Of a stretch of DNA of 64,000 nt, positions 28,801-37,800 are shown one piece after another. The notes beneath the pieces were generated by a model. It ran no database searches. It saw only the letters and a program-made list of their open reading frames with translations, and had not been told where the DNA came from. The first letter of the stretch is position 1. The number at the start of each line of letters is the position of its first letter. This DNA is from Anticarsia gemmatalis (lineage: Eukaryota; Arthropoda; Insecta; Lepidoptera; Erebidae): NCBI RefSeq assembly GCF_050436995.1, contig NC_134767.1:8990001-9054000 (forward strand). The letters run 5' to 3'. Made by a program: the position numbers and the translations under genes.

Positions 28801-31800
28801 GACTAACAGTCGTTAAGCCATGTCAAAGGATTTCGAACGGCTAAACAAATTTGAAACCAACCTTACGATGAAATAACTAGAATTTAACGAATACTTTGGA
28901 GGTCGAAATGTTGTTCATCTTTTTCCTGTAGTCAGGATAAAGACAAATTTGTGTATTTTTCTGTGTTAAATGTAGAAACAATGTGTTTTCTATTGTATCT
29001 GGTCCATCAGTATTCAAAAGGAGTTCCAGATGTTGTTGGTTTAATAGTTTTATTCACCGGCTTGTTGCATCCACCTTTGTTATTTCCAAAAATCCTTTAG
29101 TATATCCTGAAAATAAGTTGTTAATGCAAGCAATAATAGCATATGATACGATACATGACCTTGTCTCTAACACTACTTTCTTTTTGGCTAACTCCTAGTT
29201 AAATAGGAGAGAAGACATGTGGAATTGCATACGTATATTCATACATTTTTTCCATTGGGGTAGATAGAGACCAAAGAAATCATAAACTCAAATGTCATAA
29301 CCGTTGTCATAATATGTCGAAAGTGTAAAACTTCTTGTGATTTATATGTTAGGCTTGAATCTTCTCCTATATGTTTTAAATTATTTTATTTTCTACCAGT
29401 ACCTCGGTATATAATTTGACAAAACACCGCAATGGCGCAGCTTACTTACAAGTTTTGCAGCAAATTAATTAAGATCCGACACTGGCCAGAGACTACGACG
29501 TCGAGTGCTCGCCCAACACTAGATAAATTTCCAATTAAAAGCTTTTATTTTTGTAAAATTTCAACTTTTTAAAGTGTCTTTTAAAGCAACCCAGTTTCAG
29601 TAGTTTATAAATCTTTCTTTAGTGTACTTAACAGTCAATTACTCAACAGGGATTGCCTTGGATAAAGTCTTTTTGAAAACGGATTAATATTTTCTGTAAC
29701 CTACTTCCTCTGGTAGGCAACGTGTTTGCGATTGCCATTATTTATCAGATTCGCAACTGTAATACATCCTGTGCAGATACAAACATTTATGTAAGTAGCA
29801 GCTACTTAAAACCACATAGTGTCAATACGTAAATAATCATGTTTATAAAAAAAATACGCCAAATTTATACGAAAAGTCTTAGCTGACTGGTTGTTCCATG
29901 TTAATATAATATGCAAAGGTTCTACATCATTTTAATTCGTTCTGTTTACATAGTTCCTATTCGTAAAAGCAAATCTATTACCAAGCAATATTCTCAAACC
30001 ATCGATATCTACGGAAACTTACGTAAATCGTCTTCAGCAGTTCATACTGCAGCTATCTTAAATCCTAAAGAAACTCTTATAACATATTGGCAAAGTCTTT
30101 CACTCAATCGCTCGGACTACTAACGTAATCTAAACCCTCAAAGGAAGACGATCCATTTAGAGGTAGGTATACCTGTACCTCTCAGATATTGAAGACTAGA
30201 TACTGTATACCTTGAATCAAAGCGTGCCCATCAATTTAAACGAAATAAAGTCATATGCATACGGTACTTAAGTTTGTACAGATATTAATTAAATGACAGT
30301 CGGTTACATGCAATAAAAGGTACTAAGTGATTAACCCCCGGTTTCTGAGTACATGTAGCGGTAGTTTATCTATTCAATAGCGTTTTTCTTTTGTATGAGT
30401 ATAAACGCTATTGAATATATATGAGAATTGTACAGAAATGCTTGATTAACAATGTCGTAGGTACAAAAATAGGGAAAAGCTTGATTTCAGACCATAATTG
30501 GGGGCATAATCTTCGAGAAGAATACAAGAGACAGGACTAACAAATGATGCATAATCAAACTTATATATCCTTATTTACTAGGATCATATAATTTAGCAAA
30601 ATTAAATGATCCTAGTAAATAAGGAATTAAGAGCCATCATTTTCGTTAGTGCCTGTACACTGTCAAGGGTATCCTCCCAAACGAGGGAGGGATTAGAATT
30701 TTAGTTCGCCACGCTAGCCGATTGCGGTTGGAGGAGATTTTAGCTAGCAATTATAAGTAATCGTATATAAGATAAAACAATCTATAAACTCTTGGACCCA
30801 TAATGATAGTAGTTAATAATGGCCACCTAATTAAATTTGTTATTAAATTAATACTTTTGCTTATATTTTTTGTAAATATATTTAGGATATCATTAAATAA
30901 AGAGAGTTAACATAAAATATGTATTTATCATATTCATTTCTAAAGGTACAATTCTAAAACAGATTGTTAACAAGCGTACAGTATCTAGCTTTCCCAATAT
31001 ACTGTATATACAATCTCAGATTCAAATGACGTTGAGATGGACGCTTTCTATTTGAGATTGTTCGATTGCTAGATATTTGATCAGGTGCTCGCCAGCCGTG
31101 CGTGGAGACTTGATGCTTCCAAACTGCAGTGTACGATAACATTTTGATGGCGGAGTTTCTATTCCGTTATTTGTTTGATATTTGTGATTGCTATTTGTTG
31201 TTGACTATGAAGAGATTTGTGAAGTTAAGTGTTATTTTTAAGGGTGGTTTTTAGCAAGCAATTACAGATTTGTGAACATTTCAACTTTAGATAATTGTCA
31301 AACCCTTAACGAATGAATCTCTTTTTCAAACCCGTACTTAAAATCTTTTCTGGAATATTCGTCAATAAGTCATAATTTGAAAGGATACAAGCGAATATCA
31401 TATTAAACTTTCTCGACGACATATTAGTCAAGCTTGTATGAACAAATAATTACACAATTATATCCTTTTCATTATTAATCATATTTGTATACTATGTACT
31501 TAACAAAACCTTGAATATAAACACAATAAATATGCAATAATCTTTAAAACAGGTAAAATGGATAAAGTCCGCGACGCCCTCTACGGTAACACAGCCACAA
31601 CAAGCACTAAAGCGTCTCCAAGCTTCAATTCTCAAGAGCGAGACATGTACGACGAACACGAGGTAACAACTCAATATTATCACTAACTTAAGTATAGAAT
31701 ATCAAACTGTAGTGTGGAGATATCGTCTGGAAAACTAAACTATCGCTATTTCATGTTTTTTACCCGTTACTGTCCCACTGCAGTGATAAATCAGATGCAG

Positions 31801-34800
31801 TAAATAAGAAAAAAAAATCGCAAAAGATACGTTTTCTTTGGTTTTCTTTCTGTCCCACTGCTGGGCAAGAGTCTCTTTCCAAATGAGGAACAGAATAGGC
31901 CTTTAGTCCATCACGCTTGCAAAGTGCAGGTTGAGGACTTTACGTGCTCTCAAGAAAATATACACTAAACAAATTTAGGCATGCAAGGGTTCGTTTTTTT
32001 TCAACGTATACTGTCCCATTGTCGGGCATTTGCCTTCCCTCCTGCACCGGTCTCTATTCAAAGCCATTTCCATTTTCCATGCAAGGTTTCATCACAATAT
32101 TTTCCTTTGAGAGCGAGTGATAATTAATCTCAATACACACACAACTTCGAAAAGTCATTGGTGTGTTGCCTCGGTTTCAAACCATCGACCACTTCAGAGA
32201 AAGGTGCGAAATTATACCACTCGTCTATCTCTCTGCTTTTTACATTTGTTTATACTATACGTTTTTTATAGTAAACTGTCAAACAAGTCACATTAAGTCG
32301 CTACGCTCTGAATATCTTACAAACAAACTACATTTAAAAATTGTCTGGAATTCTGTCTATTTTGTTTCGTAGAAATCTAGTGTAAAGATAATGTTGTGAG
32401 GAATATCGTGGCTACAAATCTTATAAAAGAAAAGCTTTTACTAAAAATTTTATGCCGGTTACCCACGATGACAGAAAAACATCATAAGATTTTACTTGAA
32501 AAATAGGCAATTATATTGTTAAGTAGTTAGGAAGATGAGTTATGGTAACAATTACTTTGCCATTTGTATTATCACCATATAAAACTCAGATTAGTTATTT
32601 TTTTTGTACAAACCCGTTTATGGTTTGCTCGACTTGATCGAGCCGTGTGATGATTTTATTGTAATAAAAATACAGCAAAACAAATTTAGCAGTAACTGCA
32701 CCGAAACATTTTATTACTTAACCAAAGCGCTCAGTTAAAAAAAATAAAATCAACACCACACTACAAAAATTTGGTCGACAAAAAGTTTGAACACATAAAA
32801 TCAACAAACGAGCTGATGACGTCACAAGCTTGTCCAAGCGAATGCTTTCCACCAAATTGTGTTCGACGAACAAACTCGCATTCCAACAGCATAATATCCT
32901 CAAAATCCAATCATTTATAATCATAGCCCGATAATCTACAGTCCCAGTCTCCCTGTAATGATAGTAATAAAATTTACAACCGATTTTACGAGTTTCATAA
33001 ACTTGTTGTATATCTAGATGATGTTCTTGTATGAGTTACTTATCAAGAGCATAAATTTGCCATCATAATGTTTTATAGGTACTGATTTGTGAATAAACCA
33101 CTTTGTTACCTGCTATGTTGTTTAATCTTACGTGAAAATACTGTTTTAAAGCGTGATAATATTTTTTATGTTTGACTCCAAAATCTGTTTTTATTGTTTC
33201 ATCTGATAATACAATTTTAAATGTAGCTAAAATTGTTCGTAAGTTTTTTATTACGGTTAGAACAATATTTGAAAACGTATTTTAGAATTTTGACAATTAT
33301 AGCGACAGTTTAATCGTTTCATTTTTGTTAAAGTTTTGATTGCTTCGATAACTATTTCAGCAAAACTCGTTTAGTTATAAAATTCTGAATACATATTAGA
33401 ATATTTTGAAATCATATTTTCCAGTCTAAGCTACAAATACAAATATAAGATCAATTAAGCTTATTAGATTACGAAAAAAATCCGATATAGGTCGGTCGAA
33501 ACGTCGAGTAACAAATAAGACTAACCTTTTAAATTCCCACCGCGTTTAGAACCAATTTTAGTATCACACAAAAATTACTTTTACTCCTTCACAATAAAGA
33601 CGATATCTCCACACTTAAGCTTAACCTAACCTCTTTGCACGCCGCTTGGGATACTCAGAAGAGTGCCGTCTCATCACAGATGCTTCCTCCGAAGCGAAGC
33701 AGTGCGGCCAGGGTACTGCCTTGCCTGCATTACATAGTTATGCAGCTTCAGGTGAGAAGTTTCCAAAACTGGGACTTTTGGGGTCGCATGACGCATGAAG
33801 ATAACTTGAAACGAATTTTCTTTTGGTGTTCTTTTATTTGGTGTTTTGTTTTTCAGTATTTTTTGGGTGTCCTAATAGTCGGATGGGATGATATTGTAGA
33901 GTTTGTTCTGTTCTGTAATAGTGTTGAATATTAACAGCATTTCCTTTAGAGTGCGTTATAGTTCTAAATAGGATAAGCAAAAATTATTATGTAATTCCGA
34001 CTATCAGGTGCTTTCACCTTCAGATTCATACTTTAATTATTTTGGTTGTTAATTTGAGGTTATTCACCTTTTGAGTTCTATTCAAACTTATTTCTAGGGG
34101 CCTAACATTATTTCGTGTAAAACATTTTCATTTGAAGCTGTTTATTTTCATGAACTAATATCATTTTTAAGAACATAGATTGAAACTAATTTCCAAATAA
34201 AAAAGATCATTGGATTCTAAAGTTCTTTATGTTGTTAACTATTAAAACTTGTGGGTAACTAATTTCATTCAAATATTAAAAACATCTACTTGTTTTCGTA
34301 ACATCAACATCATCAACAAAATATCTTTTGATTTCATTTTATTTCCACATCATTTGCAAAACTAAATTTCGGGACTAAAATAACTTATCATAAGACAAAA
34401 ATATATTACACTAAGAAAATTAGGGCTCATATAATTGATATGTTCAGATGTTTTGGAATTTTCAGACACTCGGCAACTCCAGGGGTCAACGAACTGTAGA
34501 CTCCATCATCATGTACCAGAACTATGGAGTACCAGCGCAGGCTCACGTCATCAATTTTGAAGACAAACAGATGGTTTTCCCAGAAGATGATGATTCAGAT
34601 ATAATTATTATAAATGAAGATTATAATAGAAATATGTATGAGGAAGGAAGAGTTGAAAGTTTGAAGCATTTTGCAGAAACTACTACTGAGACCAGGTAAG
34701 TTTTTGAATAATTAGATTCTAAGGTTTTTAGTGCTTAAATGGTACGAGTATAAAGTATGTAGTTTACTGAATACACCTGAATACTTAGATTTACAGTGCA

Positions 34801-37800
34801 CCATTTTTTTCGGACCCAGTACTCTCATACATATATTTATATTCAAAATTAAGTAAAGAATGAAAAAAATACTGTGTCGCTGCTGGACAAGGATCTCCTC
34901 CCGTATTGAGGGAGGGGTAAGGCTTTCAATCTACCACGCTGGCCAAGTGCGGGTTGTAAACAGAATGAAAAATATTATCAAATATCAAATTATTCTTTCT
35001 GTGGACCTCTAGCATGGAAAAGATATAGACCATTATAAATTCTTATATCATAGCCTATATGATATAAGTAGTACAATATGTATGTACATTCTATATTTAA
35101 TGAAAACGTGACATATTTATAATATTTTATACAAAAAATGCAATCATAAATAAATTGATTGAGTTTTTTGAGGTCGTGATTTATTTCAGTAATACATTGT
35201 GTATTTTGAAATAAATTGGATTTGCAGTCAAAAACTAAAAACGTTTTTGGTAATTTATTTGCCTTGCCATATTACAAATTAGCCTCAGAAAAAGCAATAT
35301 AAGTAGTTACGTGAGTTCATTACGAATGCTATATTAGTTTAGAGTTCTATGAAAATAAATGGTTAAAGGGTAAACACTAATAAAAAGGACAAAAAATACA
35401 TTAACAAAAACTTTAAACATTATTTACGACAGGCAAAATTTTTACCTCTAGATTTTAATATGAATGTTTAAGCTATTACCTTCGAGTTTGACAAATGAGT
35501 GTCTAAAACTATGTAGAATTAACTTGACGGTAGTAAATTTGCTGCAATTCAATTACAGGCAATGCTACAAGTCTAATCGAGAGAAATTATTAACTGAATT
35601 TTCAATAGCTGTATGTACTTCATTTATGAAATTATCACTTTGACCACGAAAGCTTTCCGTGTTGTTCCGTTCTCCTGCAATTAAGTGTAGAGGTCTGATC
35701 TTGTGTGCTTAACTAAAGCAAAACTTAGGCAGAATAATTTATTATGGATACCTTTGGTACTGCATTACCGTTTTTATTATTGTAGATATTTTTATTATTT
35801 AGGTATGAATACCTGGATGCTGACGAGTTCTTCTGGCTGACCACTGAGTGGTCTGCTTGTGAAGCACCGTGTGGTAAAATTGGACATCAGATACGAGGAA
35901 CTGTGTGTCAGGTACATATTACAAAACTCACTTATTTTTAATATAGTTTGATGTTGTGCTGTTTAAGATTTGAAGAATGACCTAAGTTTTGCAAGAAAGA
36001 ACATTTTTATTATGTAAAATTAAATCAACAATAGGCAACTTATAAGTGCTTAAAAAATCTAGATCGACACAATATTCATATCGATCAAGTACTATGTGAT
36101 GAAATTCAAATTTAATAATATAGTGATTGAATTTACCCTAAGCTTGAAAAAGAGTCAAGAGAGCTTGCAAGAAACTCCTGACCATTAAAAAACTAAAATC
36201 TAGATAACATTTTATGTAACTCCATATCTGCTGCTATATCTACCATTTTGAAAACTACCCTCAAAATTAAAACTAATATTCACCCCAATTCACCCCAACA
36301 GCGCAAGACAGATAACTCGACACGTCTCGCGACGGCGGCCGAGTGTCTCTCCCGCGGCAAGACCCCGCCGGGCGAGGTGCAAGACTGCACCGTTACGTGC
36401 GCCAAGTGGAGGGAGGGTGTGTGGTCGCAGCCTAAATGTGCTAATAGCGGTGCTGGTATGTTATTTTATGTATGTTAAGGTATATTGTTAGGGAGTTTTT
36501 ACAGGGAATATTACTGCGGTTTTTCAAAATTCGTGTTTGTTACTGCAGAATATTTGTTTAGACGCGAGGTTAAATAAGAAAGTACGAAGTTCAAAATGAA
36601 AAACACTTAATCCATGATGGTAAACATAGGATTGAATCAAAAAGTAATCATTTAACCTAAACAAAAATAAGCTGGTTTCATACGTGGCCGTTTCATGATG
36701 ATGATATGAAAAAATTGTTAACTGCGGATTAGACCATTTTCTGTATGATAGATACATATTTGCAAACACTATATCTGCAGAAAATAAAAATACGTTCTTT
36801 ACCTTGAAAACGGTCCATATACTACCATAACAAGCAAAAATTTTTTTGACCCTATCATCATTAATGATATCCTTTGCACCTTAGCTTTACATAATATCAT
36901 TACAATTCATGATTATTTTCTTCCTGCTAGCACTGTCCCATCGTCGCGTGGAATGCATCAGCGACAACGGCACGGTTGTAGCCGACTCCGTCTGTGACGT
37001 CACCATCAGGCCTGACAAGACCCGGCGGGAGGCCAGGCCCTGCAGGGCAGCTTGGGCTGTAGGCGCTTGGAGTAAGGTTAGTGACCTTGGTATTGAAGTG
37101 ACGTTAAATTGTATCATTAGAACCCTGTAATCTCAAGGTGTTTATGTAAAAAGTAAACAAATAATAATCAATAGTTTTAGACAACTCGTACACGATCATC
37201 GGAATCTAGAGTAAGTAGAGTTTGTACTATGGTAACGAAACAACTGAACATACTTATTATATGGTTCTAGCTACGTATGTAAATTCGATAATGATAAACA
37301 TGTGAAGTCAGAACAGAAACTCTAATAATTACACAAATCCTGAAAATAATAAATTATTAGAATTGCAGTTTTCAATTGATACGCAATAGCGATTTTCATT
37401 GAAAATAATGCTTTAAATTTTCCGTAAATAACTGGCCTTATGACATTAAACAAGTCAAAGAATAGCGAGTGTACCTGTGTTGTGCACACACTTGGACACT
37501 ATAAACAATGTCCTGCACAGCTTCAATGAAATTGGTATTCGTAGCCGAATATCGGCTAAGATTATACACATTAATAGACTTTAACAATATATACGACAAA
37601 TATAGGTATATTTTTACATACCAAATTTCGTAACCATAATTTTTTCTATCCATACTTTTTTCTATTAACACAATGGGCGAAGATCGCTTTTCTACGTCTC
37701 CCATACTACAGTCGTTACTCAAACGAGAACTAAATGTCGATCTCAAACGGGCACTCGTAAAACGACAATAAACAAACTATTTTAACGCATGCCTATTTGA

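Noticed and set aside
37438..37746. 102-codon minus-strand ORF
   Set aside because: No domain; part of it resembles SINE body sequence, and it lies in an ADAMTSL intron.
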